Positions 1 to 6,716 are shown, counted from the stretch's first letter. The stretch is 6,825 bases of DNA from Mucilaginibacter sp. (GCA_025934475.1 JAICXZ010000174.1:1-6825), one strand, 5' to 3'. Made by a program: numbers and translations. Notes: generated by a model not told the origin, from the letters alone.

Positions 1-286
1 ATACAGTCATGAAGGTGACCGGTGTACGTTCGATTATATCGTCAAAAAACATCACCTGACCGACCCGGCAGTGATTCAAATGGCCGATATAGTAAGAGGC
101 GCTGATACCGACCAGTTCGATCTCGCCCCGCAGGCTGCTGGTTTATGGGCCATATCGGCGGGGTTATCATACAATATGCGTGATGATTTGGAACAGTTAG
201 AGTTTGGCATGAAAATATATGACGCCCTGTACAGCTGGGCTTCAAAAGTGCAGGAAGAAAAGCACAATTGGAACCCGAATCTCTAG
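1..286 (+). CDS. chrB: Chromate resistance protein ChrB, C-terminal part (5' end outside window)
   Basis: The last 94 codons of a gene that enters from the left edge; the reading frame begins at base 2. Seen: an HEGDRCTFD segment near the start, then LTDPAV, IVRGADTD, LAPQAAGLWAISAGLS and a final EFGMKIYDALYSWA block. These are the characteristic blocks of the ChrB C-terminal (Chrome_Resist) domain, in the right order. Known: ChrB proteins accompany ChrA chromate transporters, and in Ochrobactrum tritici ChrB acts as a chromate-responsive regulator of the chr operon. Other members of this domain family stand alone without the N-terminal regulatory part. Because the N-terminal half lies outside the window, it cannot be decided whether this is a full two-domain ChrB or a domain-only protein. 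The gene ends in TAG 87 nt before chrA on the same strand. A strong inverted repeat begins directly after the stop. Confidence 0.88.
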   Translation, partial: YSHEGDRCTFDYIVKKHHLTDPAVIQMADIVRGADTDQFDLAPQAAGLWAISAGLSYNMRDDLEQLEFGMKIYDALYSWASKVQEEKHNWNPNL

Positions 287-336
287 CCCGTAAAGTAAAA
301 TAGATACAAAAGGTTAAATCTATTCTATTTATCGGG
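287..336 (+). repeat. Imperfect 19-bp inverted repeat (hairpin) between chrB and chrA
   Basis: The left arm (287-305, CCCGTAAAGTAAAATAGAT) and the right arm (318-336, ATCTATTCTATTTATCGGG) face each other across a 12-nt loop at 306-317. Counting by hand, 15 of 19 positions are Watson-Crick pairs and one more is a G-U pair. The ends (CCCG/CGGG) and the seven bases next to the loop (AATAGAT/ATCTATT) are perfect. It starts on the base after the chrB stop. No T-tract follows the right arm, so it does not look like a classical intrinsic terminator. Possible roles are an RNA hairpin that stabilises, processes or attenuates the message between chrB and chrA, or a DNA operator, perhaps for ChrB itself. 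The structure is seen directly; the role is inference. Confidence 0.7.
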
Positions 337-356
337 TCGACTTCTGCCTAGCATTG
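328..356 (+). promoter_or_regulatory. Weak candidate Bacteroidota-type promoter before chrA
   Basis: TTTA (328-331) and TAGCATTG (349-356) resemble the Bacteroidota -33 TTTG and -7 TAnnTTTG elements. Each has one mismatch, and the 17-nt spacer is shorter than the usual 19-21 nt. If used, transcription would start about 10 nt before the chrA ATG, and the right arm of the inverted repeat would overlap the -33 element, an arrangement typical of repression. The match is poor enough to arise by chance. Confidence 0.2.
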
Positions 357-373
357 CGTCCATCATTCACGCC

Positions 374-1552
374 ATGGAACAACGGCCCTATAAGTTAATT
401 CAGTTAGTCATTTATTTCCTGAAACTGGGTACCTGGGGTTTTGGCGGTCCCGTTGCGCTGGTTGGCTATATGCATCGCGATTTAGTTGAAGAAAGAGCCT
501 GGCTTACCGAAGAAGAATACCGCGAAGGTCTCGCGCTGGCACAATTAGCGCCGGGGCCGCTGGCAGCACAACTCGGAATTTATATCGGCTTTGTCCATTA
601 TCGTTTTTTGGGTGCGATACTGACCGGGCTAGCCTTTGTACTTCCGTCATTTATCATGGTAGTTGCATTGGGCATGCTTTACCAGGCGTACAGCGGTTTG
701 CCGTGGATGCGCGAGGTTTTTTATGGGGTAGGAGCAGCGGTAATTGGCATCATCACCATAAGCGCCTATAAATTGACGCTGAAAACCGTTGGCAAAATCA
801 ATTCTGCGGCTATAAAAGCTAACTGGCTGCTTTGGGTGTTTTACCTCATCGCTGCGGTAATCACTGTTGTTACACAGCAAGAGCAAGTCTTTTTGTTTAT
901 AGCCTGCGGCCTCCTGTTTATGATTATTAAAGCCCCACCGCTATGGCTTAAACGACCCTCAGCATTGCCGGCAATACTATTATCGGGTATAACATTCTGG
1001 AATTTTGATAAAGATATCTTAACCCGCATTGGACTATTTTTTCTCAAGGCCGGGACCTTCGTTTTTGGCAGCGGATTAGCCATTGTACCCTTTCTCCATG
1101 CCGGAGTGGTAAATGATTATCACTGGTTGAACGAATCGCAATTTGTAGATGCAGTTGCTGTGGCAATGATAACGCCGGGTCCGGTTGTCATCACAGTTGG
1201 GTTTATCGGTTATTTGGTCGCCGGATTGCCGGGCGCGACTGTTGCTGCACTGGGGACGTTTTTGCCGTGTTTCCTTTTTACAGTTATTCTGGCCCCATAT
1301 TTCAAAAAGATAGCTAAGAACAAAAGTATCAAGGCTTTTGTTGACGGAATCACAGCCTCGGTTATCGGTGCACTGGTCGGCGCTGTTATCATTATCGCAA
1401 CGCGCTCCATTGTCGACACCCCCACAGCATTGATCGCAATTGCCGCCGCAATCATATTAATTTATACAAAAAAAAATACAGGAACCTTATTTAATTTTAG
1501 TTGCAGCTGCTTTGGGCATCATCATAAAAACCATTTAAAACCACACCAATGA
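374..1552 (+). CDS. chrA: Chromate transporter ChrA (two-domain CHR family)
   Basis: Inner-membrane transporter of the CHR family, which exports chromate from the cytoplasm, driven by the proton-motive force in characterised members. The 392 residues are the usual size for the long, two-domain ChrA type. The N-terminal half shows FLKLGTWGFGGPVA (15-28), then LVEERAWLTEEEY and LAQLAPGPLAAQLGIYIG (55-72). The C-terminal half repeats the pattern with FLKAGTFVFGSGLAIVP (223-239), WLNESQFVDA and MITPGPVVITVGFIGY (265-280). Hydrophobic segments fill both halves. The ATG at 374 lies just before the first conserved motif and no alternative ATG, GTG or TTG lies upstream in frame before the stop at 296-298; no Shine-Dalgarno is visible. 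The stop overlaps the next gene's start (ATGA). Oddity: a C-terminal tail with two Cys and five His (residues 377-391, CSCFGHHHKNHLKPH), not part of the CHR fold, that could bind a metal ion. Confidence 0.95.
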   Translation: MEQRPYKLIQLVIYFLKLGTWGFGGPVALVGYMHRDLVEERAWLTEEEYREGLALAQLAPGPLAAQLGIYIGFVHYRFLGAILTGLAFVLPSFIMVVALGMLYQAYSGLPWMREVFYGVGAAVIGIITISAYKLTLKTVGKINSAAIKANWLLWVFYLIAAVITVVTQQEQVFLFIACGLLFMIIKAPPLWLKRPSALPAILLSGITFWNFDKDILTRIGLFFLKAGTFVFGSGLAIVPFLHAGVVNDYHWLNESQFVDAVAVAMITPGPVVITVGFIGYLVAGLPGATVAALGTFLPCFLFTVILAPYFKKIAKNKSIKAFVDGITASVIGALVGAVIIIATRSIVDTPTALIAIAAAIILIYTKKNTGTLFNFSCSCFGHHHKNHLKPHQ

Positions 1553-2538
1553 ATAACGATCACTCTTTAAACCGCCGAACCTTACTAAAAGCAGGCGCCC
1601 TGTTAACCGGCGCCGGATTATTAAACTTGACAAAAGCGGAAGCGCTCGACCTGCCATTGCCTAAAACGCCGCCTTTAACTTCGGCCGAAATAGCTGCAAT
1701 TGAAACTGCAATAGGGAAGAAGGGAAGTTACAAGGAAGCCGAGGCTGTCTACACTATTCCATTGCCGCGCAACGACCTGAAAGTAACGCTAAAAGGCGAG
1801 TCAGTGCCAATCTCTTTCGGCTTTGGCGGCTGGGTTTCCATCAAACGTACGATGGATGGTAAATCGGCGATGCTGATGGGGGATAATGTTTTATTGCAGG
1901 AAGAGGTAAACCCGCTTATTTCTGCAGCACAAGCTGAGGGCCTCGAAGTCGGAGCGATCCACAATCACTTCTTTTACGAAGAGCCCCGCGTTTTTTATAT
2001 GCACCTGCATGGCATGGGTTCACCCGAAGAACTGGCAAAGAAGTACGCTAAGGCCATTTCAAACAGTAAGATACTACCAGCAAACCAGCCGCCTGCTGCT
2101 CCGCCACCGGCAAAAACGGGTAAAGATATTTTTGATTTAGCTAAACTGAACGAGTTAGTGAAGTATGAAGCTACTGTAAATGGCACTACCATCAAATACA
2201 CTATAGGTCGCCCCGATTTAACGGTCATCGCAATGGGTACTGAGATGACGACCAACATCGGTCTCAATACCTGGGCATCGTTTACCGGCTCGATGGAGAA
2301 CGCGCATATCGCCGGCGACGTAGCCATGCTGGATCATGAGGTTAATGAGGTGATCAAAGCGTTCCGTTCAAATAATATCGAGGTGGTTGCCGTGCATAGC
2401 CACATGCTGGGAGACAAACCGAGTATCAAGTTTTTGCATTACCTGGGCACCGGTCCTGCACTTGAATTGGCCAAGGCATTCAGGCAGGCGCTGGATCAGC
2501 TGGGGAAAAAGCATGAGATGGGCGGAATGAAAATGTAA
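1549..2538 (+). CDS. Exported tandem DUF1259 (LppY/LpqO-like) protein
   Basis: A 329-residue exported protein of unknown activity. Residues 8-14 (NRRTLLK) followed by a hydrophobic stretch (15-27) resemble a twin-arginine signal, with a good signal peptidase site after A30-E31-A32. Two copies of the DUF1259 domain follow, about residues 45-175 and 199-318, joined by a Pro/Ala-rich linker (177-189). Each copy ends in a comparable block: V-GAIHNHFFYEEPRVFYMHLHG, then an ELAKKYAKAI helix, in copy 1; VVAVHSHMLGDKPSIKFLHY, then an ELAKAFRQAL helix, in copy 2. The HxH motifs (H138/H140, H283/H285) and following His (H152/H154, H297) are obvious candidate metal or substrate ligands. Known: the family is named after mycobacterial lipoproteins LppY/LpqO and has no assigned biochemical role. 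Its start overlaps the chrA stop by 4 nt, implying translational coupling with chromate efflux. The tail KHEMGGMKM is rich in Met and His. Family call is firm; function is not. Confidence 0.88.
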   Translation: MNNDHSLNRRTLLKAGALLTGAGLLNLTKAEALDLPLPKTPPLTSAEIAAIETAIGKKGSYKEAEAVYTIPLPRNDLKVTLKGESVPISFGFGGWVSIKRTMDGKSAMLMGDNVLLQEEVNPLISAAQAEGLEVGAIHNHFFYEEPRVFYMHLHGMGSPEELAKKYAKAISNSKILPANQPPAAPPPAKTGKDIFDLAKLNELVKYEATVNGTTIKYTIGRPDLTVIAMGTEMTTNIGLNTWASFTGSMENAHIAGDVAMLDHEVNEVIKAFRSNNIEVVAVHSHMLGDKPSIKFLHYLGTGPALELAKAFRQALDQLGKKHEMGGMKM

Positions 2539-3557
2539 TGATGAAAAAAGCTACTTATCTACTCTTGCTTTCTTTCTTTATTTATTGCAAAGCGTACGCT
2601 CAGAGTCCCGAAATATCGCTAAGGGAGTTTGCATCCGGTCAAATCAAAAAAGGTGTCCGTTCAATCGGAATGGGTGGCGATGGTGCAACCTGGGGCAACT
2701 ACGCTTTGGTATGGCGTGATTCGTCAACGGCATTGGCAGATATCGGAAACACTCGCTACACCAACGGAAACAATTTTGGGTTTAACGCAATTGGTGTTAC
2801 TACGCCTGCTTTATGGCACGGAATGGCAGTGTATGCTATTGCTCTTTCGCAGAATGCCAATGATGTTTCGGCGTTCCTCAAATCGCCGGGATTAGGCCCG
2901 GCACCGGTCGCTACGCATGGAGATGGAAATGATCAGGCTTTATTTGTAAAGGCGGCGCTCCCATTAAACAAGCAATTTTCCTTTGGGGTTTTATTGTCTT
3001 ATGAGCGGTCGCAATATGCGGCTGCCACAGATAATGATCCCGGTGGTTTTGTAAGGTATCAAACTGGCTGGCTGCCGACCGGCGGGTTCGGTTTGACTTA
3101 TCAACCCACTGGTCGCTTTCTTTTTGGTTTCCGTGCGTTGTTTACCCAGGATATGGAAAGACGTATAGACAATACAAGTTCTGTTCAGGGTACAGCATCA
3201 TCACAAGAATACCGATTGGGCGGCTCAGTCGGCCTTTGGAAGGGTGCACTTATAGATATTGGCGGCAATTTGAGGAACAAGCAAAATCACATTGCAGGCA
3301 CCAGCTCATCACAAGTTAAGCCTAACATCGGATTCGAGCAGAATTTGTGGAACAGGCATTTTGCATTTCGGGCAGGTGTAGACGAAACTTCGGGTACAGG
3401 CGGGTTTACTTTAAAATTCCAGCCAATTAATATTGATGTTGCGTATGTCAATAATATCGGCATAGCCCGTGTCGGGAATTTATATGGAGCAAGCAGCAAC
3501 TCATTTATTACTACAATAGTTTTTAACTATGGGTATTTCATGAGTAAAAGGAAATAA
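2538..3557 (+). CDS. Outer-membrane beta-barrel protein, PorV/FadL-like
   Basis: A 339-residue protein with an N-terminal signal peptide (MMKKATYLLLLSFFIYCKAYA, cleavage after A21; the Cys at 17 is not in a lipobox). The mature part begins with GVRSIGMGGDGATWGNYALVWRDS (39-62, in part), which resembles the R-x-x-GMGGA...W-N-P start of PorV, FadL and related outer-membrane proteins. Alternating hydrophobic/polar strands rich in Gly and aromatic residues continue to the end (for example FSFGVLLSYERS, GGFGLTYQPTGRFLFGFRALF, NIDVAYVNNIGIARVG), and the last strand is ITTIVFNYGYF before a short basic tail. The start codon overlaps the stop of the DUF1259 gene (TAATG); a second ATG directly follows at 2541 and would also work. 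Position makes it the last gene of the chromate cluster. A role as an outer-membrane channel or assembly partner for that system is inference; a generic porin-like protein is the cautious reading. Confidence 0.72.
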   Translation: MMKKATYLLLLSFFIYCKAYAQSPEISLREFASGQIKKGVRSIGMGGDGATWGNYALVWRDSSTALADIGNTRYTNGNNFGFNAIGVTTPALWHGMAVYAIALSQNANDVSAFLKSPGLGPAPVATHGDGNDQALFVKAALPLNKQFSFGVLLSYERSQYAAATDNDPGGFVRYQTGWLPTGGFGLTYQPTGRFLFGFRALFTQDMERRIDNTSSVQGTASSQEYRLGGSVGLWKGALIDIGGNLRNKQNHIAGTSSSQVKPNIGFEQNLWNRHFAFRAGVDETSGTGGFTLKFQPINIDVAYVNNIGIARVGNLYGASSNSFITTIVFNYGYFMSKRK

Positions 3558-3690
3558 CAAGCGTTTAGCTGAAATAGTATAAATTCACCTTTTCGATGTA
3601 AGTTCAGGTCCAGCCCACCGGATTTCAAAACTTGTGATTATTTTGCGGAACGATCGGCTCAACCCCGAAACCAAAGCAACCTGATCACAT

Positions 3691-4416
3691 ATGTCAGAAG
3701 AAAAAGTAATTCAGCATACCAAAAACGCAGTGGCCGCACTGCATAGCGAAAGAACATTCGGCGAGAAAATAAAGGATTTTCTTGGCGAGATCATCATTAT
3801 TATAATAGCAGTAAGCATAACACTGGCCTTCCACAACTGGAACGATGAACGGCATGAAGAAAAGCTTGCACATAATTTTCTTATCGGTACAGCTAATGAC
3901 CTGAGGCTAAGCGCCCAATCGCTGGATGCGTCTGTCGTTCAATTTCAGCCGACGCTGGATTATTATACGACTGTTTGGGATCAAATCATGAAGAGAAAGA
4001 TCGACACAAAATATGTTGATTCGCTGAGCGACTACCTCCGGAACTCAAGCTATTTTACTTTCGACGGCAGCCGTTTTGAAGGATTTAAGTCATCAGGCTA
4101 CCTGAGGCTCATTACCAACGAGACGTTACTAAAGCATATTGTTACCATGTATTCTATCGCTTTACCATTTGAGCGGGATGCGGATATCAATTTTTTCCAG
4201 CATCGTCAGGAAGATTTCAATAAATACATCGGTGTGAATGCTGAGGTGAACGCTTCAGGTGACTTTGTTGTGTCGAAGATGCTCAGTCAAAGCGCCGTAC
4301 GTTACCAGGTCTACTATTATCTCCAAATTTTGACCGAACGGAAACAGCACAAACAAAACATCGCGAAGCAAATGCGGATATTGGCCGATGAGATTGATGG
4401 TGAGCTGAAGAAGTAG
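3691..4416 (+). CDS. DUF6090-like single-pass membrane protein
   Basis: A 241-residue protein with a basic, cytosolic-looking N-terminus (1-29) and one strongly hydrophobic helix (about 31-47, with six consecutive Ile). The helix is followed by FHNWNDER and a helical, partly coiled-coil soluble part. The layout 'GEII...hydrophobic...NWN-x-R', followed by an F-E-x-x-K-S-S-G-x-L-x-L-I-x-N-E-x-L block (here residues 129-146), matches the DUF6090 family common in Bacteroidota, whose function is unknown. The soluble part would lie in the periplasm if the helix inserts with the basic end inside. It is separated from the upstream barrel gene by 133 nt and is probably its own transcription unit. It converges on the ankyrin gene with 3 nt between stop codons. 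The ATG at 3691 is preceded by no Shine-Dalgarno. Family assignment is from memory of the motif layout. Confidence 0.75.
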   Translation: MSEEKVIQHTKNAVAALHSERTFGEKIKDFLGEIIIIIIAVSITLAFHNWNDERHEEKLAHNFLIGTANDLRLSAQSLDASVVQFQPTLDYYTTVWDQIMKRKIDTKYVDSLSDYLRNSSYFTFDGSRFEGFKSSGYLRLITNETLLKHIVTMYSIALPFERDADINFFQHRQEDFNKYIGVNAEVNASGDFVVSKMLSQSAVRYQVYYYLQILTERKQHKQNIAKQMRILADEIDGELKK

Positions 4417-4419
4417 CCG

Positions 4420-5070
4420 TTAGCTGATCAAACTCTTCAATTCAGCATTGTTTTCTGCCACATCATGTAAATATTTGGTGGCAGACTCGTCAAGTAAACT
4501 CAGATCGGCTCCCGCCTTCACCAGCAGCTTGACGCACTCCTGCTGATGATAAAGATTGCCGGTCTTTTCGTTGGCCAGCGCATGTAATGCCCAGCCCATC
4601 GGCGTGCTGCAGTAACTTTTATCGGGCAGATTAATGTCAGCGCCCGCTTCGATCAGCTTTGCCACCAGTTTATCCCTCCCGCAATAAGAGGCCCAGTGCA
4701 GGGCAGTAGCACTATCACGCGGGTCGGCATAGAAGATATCAGCGCCTTGTTCAATATAAAATATGCCGAGTTTTTCAGCAAGCAAGCTAGAGGCAGCTAT
4801 CAACGGGGTATTGTTATCGCCGGCAGCTTTGTATCCGTCGATATCCGCTCCATGCGCCAGTAGTATTTTGGCTACCACAATGGCGTCCTCATCCGTTATC
4901 TTTCCGGCAAACACGGCATCGCATATCCTGTGCAGCGGATGCCCTTTTGGGGAGTGCGGCTTACCGTCCAATGGTACACCTTCATTCACCACCTCTGGAT
5001 GCTGTGAGATATATTGCTCAATGCCGTCAAAATCTTTCTCAAGTGCTAATTTAAAAAGCTCGTTTTGCAT
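4420..5070 (-). CDS. Small ankyrin-repeat protein
   Basis: A 216-residue protein without signal peptide or membrane helix, so probably cytoplasmic. About four ankyrin repeats are visible. The first (44-86) contains HPLHRICDAV and AKILLAHGADIDG; the second (88-120) TPLIAAS and FYIEQGADI. The third, near consensus (122-155), has TALHWASYCGRDKLVAKLIE followed by AGADINLPD. The fourth (156-196) has TPMGWALHALAN and CVKLLVKAGADLSLLD, with an insertion of several residues. An N-terminal helical pair (1-30) reads like a degenerate capping repeat. Ankyrin repeats bind protein partners; no catalytic motif is present and the partner cannot be read from the sequence. It is a single gene on the minus strand, convergent with the DUF6090-like gene and divergent from the M16 gene. 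A TACCTTC element just upstream of the ATG resembles a -7 box, which would give a very short leader, but no matching -33 element is seen. Confidence 0.85.
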   Translation of the reverse strand: MQNELFKLALEKDFDGIEQYISQHPEVVNEGVPLDGKPHSPKGHPLHRICDAVFAGKITDEDAIVVAKILLAHGADIDGYKAAGDNNTPLIAASSLLAEKLGIFYIEQGADIFYADPRDSATALHWASYCGRDKLVAKLIEAGADINLPDKSYCSTPMGWALHALANEKTGNLYHQQECVKLLVKAGADLSLLDESATKYLHDVAENNAELKSLIS

Positions 5071-5118
5071 GCCTGAAGGTACAAACTTTGGCCGATTTTT
5101 GTATAGCTGGATATCACA

Positions 5119-5215
5119 GGTTAAAACCCGCGGTTACCATATAAGTCGAGGCTACGCCTCTTGTACGATTGAAGAGCCATCGGCTCGCGTTATTTTGTAG
5201 CGCCAGGTTTTAACC
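5119..5215. repeat. 97-nt structured palindromic element (REP/MITE-like)
   Basis: The outer arms GGTTAAAACC (5119-5128) and GGTTTTAACC (5206-5215) are perfectly complementary. The stem continues inward with GCG (5130-5132) against CGC (5201-5203), then an 8-of-10 match between 5135-5144 and 5190-5199. Inside sit two small GC-rich hairpins with 3-nt loops: GAGGC-TAC-GCCTC (5148-5160) and GAGCC-ATC-GGCTC (5174-5186). The whole would fold as a three-way junction on either strand. It lies between two divergent genes and no plausible coding frame accounts for it. The layout resembles interspersed palindromic repeats found between bacterial genes, but only one copy is in this window, so dispersal is not shown. 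A structured RNA leader is a less likely alternative. Confidence 0.65.
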
Positions 5216-5241
5216 CGGCGTATTTGTGGCGTTTTGCGACG

Positions 5242-5274
5242 TTTGTTAAAAGTGCCTATCGCACATAGTATTTC
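5242..5274 (+). promoter_or_regulatory. Candidate promoter of the M16 peptidase pair
   Basis: TTTG (5242-5245) followed after 20 nt by TAGTATTTC (5266-5274) resembles the Bacteroidota -33 TTTG / -7 TAnnTTTG promoter, with one extra base and a C for G in the -7 element. It would start transcription near 5280, leaving an A/T-rich leader of about 40 nt before the ATG at 5322. It lies just downstream of the palindromic element. The match is approximate. Confidence 0.3.
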
Positions 5275-5321
5275 GTAACAGAAATGATATATTTATCGTC
5301 TTATCAGAAAAATCCAATCTT

Positions 5322-6701
5322 ATGCCATTCAAATTTGTACGATTTTTACTGTTAACGTTTGTTGCCTCTGCCTTCGTCATTCATTCACAGGCGCAGGTAA
5401 GGTTGCCCGAGGGCTACTTCTGGAAACAACTGCCCAACGGGCTCCAGGTACTGGTGATTGAGAACCATAAAGTGCCGCTGGCTACCATTGAGATCGCTGT
5501 TAAAAACGGTGCTTATACCGAAGGACCAGAGTATAGCGGCCTCTCGCATCTGTTCGAGCACATGTTCTTTAAAGCCAACCGCGATTACCCTAACCAGGAG
5601 GTTTTCCTTAAGCGCACCCAACAACTTGGCGCTATCTGGAACGGTACCACCGATGTGGAACGCGTTAACTACTTTTTCACTTTCGACAGGGACAGCCTTA
5701 AGGCCGGTCTGAACTTCATGAACGCTGCTATCCGATTCCCTTTATACCGCGAAGAGGATATGAAAAAGGAGCGTCCTGTGGTTGACGGCGAGTTTCAAAG
5801 GGCCGAGAGTGATCCCGGATTCCAGTTGTGGCACGAGATACAAGAACGCCTTTGGGGCGACCTCGTAACCCGGAAAGTGGCGATCGGTATCCACGAAGTA
5901 ATCAACACTGCTACGCCTGAGAAGATGATGGTAATCAAGAACAAATATTATTTCCCCAATAACAGCCTGCTTACCATCTGCGGCGACGTGAAACATGATG
6001 ACGCCTTTGCACTGGCTGAAGGTATTTTCGGCGATTGGGCAAACAGTGGTTTCGACCCAATTCAAAAATATCCGATCCCGGATTTTAAACCGCTCGATAA
6101 GAGTCAGTTTTTTGTAAAGGAAACCTCGATAGCCCAAACACCCGATATGGAAATTGAATGGCAGGGACCATCATATCTGACTGATTCTGCATCCACTGTA
6201 GCTGCCGATGTTTTCTCCACCATCGTAGGTCTCAATGCGTCCAAATTGCAGCAGGCATTGATTGATAAAGGATTGGCCAGCTCCGCAGGTTTAAACTACA
6301 CTACCTGCAAATATGTAGGACCGATCGACATCAGTGTAACGCCAAATCCAACCAAGGTAAAAGAGTGCTATACCGAAGTAATGAATCAGATCAGTCATTT
6401 TGCCGACGCCGATTATTTTACTGATGAACAATTGAATGACGCCAAAGCGATCTTGTTGCGCAATAAGGTGCATCGCGAAGAAAAGCCATCTACCTTACCA
6501 ATGCAGATAAGCGCCGACTGGTGCAGCACATCGCTCAACTATTATACTGATGTGGATTCGAACTACCAGAAGGTTTCCCGCCAGGATATTATTCGTTATA
6601 TCAAAAAGTATATCGCTGGTCAGCCGATGGTCGCCGGGTTGATCATCAGTCCGGATATGAACAAACAAGTTAATGCCAATTCATTTTTTGCAGCCAAGTA
6701 A
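5322..6701 (+). CDS. Exported M16 family zinc metallopeptidase
   Basis: A 459-residue protein with a signal peptide (basic FKFVR, hydrophobic core, cleavage after HSQA near residue 24), so it acts in the envelope. The inverted zinc site H76-L-F-E79-H80 is intact, and E157 (in VVDGE) falls exactly 76 residues after H80, the canonical HxxEH-X74-76-E spacing of catalytically active M16 (pitrilysin/processing-peptidase) subunits. N-terminal landmarks fit: LPNGLQVLVIENHKVPLATI (37-56), KNGAYTEGPEYSGLSHLFEH (61-80), then an insulinase-type C-terminal domain (about 200-440). The length fits one half of a two-subunit M16B enzyme or a single-domain homodimer rather than a 900-residue pitrilysin. A second exported gene begins 15 nt downstream and looks like the partner subunit. 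The substrate is unknown; cleavage of peptides in the periplasm is the family expectation. The ATG at 5322 gives a complete signal peptide. Confidence 0.93.
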   Translation: MPFKFVRFLLLTFVASAFVIHSQAQVRLPEGYFWKQLPNGLQVLVIENHKVPLATIEIAVKNGAYTEGPEYSGLSHLFEHMFFKANRDYPNQEVFLKRTQQLGAIWNGTTDVERVNYFFTFDRDSLKAGLNFMNAAIRFPLYREEDMKKERPVVDGEFQRAESDPGFQLWHEIQERLWGDLVTRKVAIGIHEVINTATPEKMMVIKNKYYFPNNSLLTICGDVKHDDAFALAEGIFGDWANSGFDPIQKYPIPDFKPLDKSQFFVKETSIAQTPDMEIEWQGPSYLTDSASTVAADVFSTIVGLNASKLQQALIDKGLASSAGLNYTTCKYVGPIDISVTPNPTKVKECYTEVMNQISHFADADYFTDEQLNDAKAILLRNKVHREEKPSTLPMQISADWCSTSLNYYTDVDSNYQKVSRQDIIRYIKKYIAGQPMVAGLIISPDMNKQVNANSFFAAK

Positions 6702-6716
6702 TTAAACCTGAACATC

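Noticed and set aside
1995..2327. Open minus-strand frame of 110 codons inside the DUF1259 gene
   Set aside because: It is a shadow of a well-supported gene; the composition is what the antisense of Ala/Pro-rich coding sequence gives.
3558..3690. Possible terminator or promoter in the 133-nt gap after the barrel gene
   Set aside because: Only a very short AGC/GCT inverted match and loose resemblances to promoter boxes (TTTA...CACCTTTT, TTATTTTG without a matching -33) were found. Nothing is strong enough to annotate.
4404..4446. GCTGAA/TTCAGC inverted match spanning the convergent stops
   Set aside because: A 6-bp stem with a loop of about 31 nt is weak and expected by chance; no T-tract supports a bidirectional terminator.
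4763..5200. Open plus-strand frame of 145 codons
   Set aside because: It runs antisense to the ankyrin gene and into the palindromic element. Its protein is Ser/Cys/Pro-rich with no domain, and the ankyrin repeats on the other strand are unmistakable.
5119..5215. CRISPR array or tRNA as an explanation of the palindromic region
   Set aside because: There are no regularly spaced direct repeats. The folding has only two inner hairpins and lacks a tRNA anticodon arm, T-loop and acceptor pattern.
5742..6137. Open minus-strand frame of 131 codons inside the M16 gene
   Set aside because: It is antisense to a conserved catalytic domain and shows no signal, motif or upstream control region.
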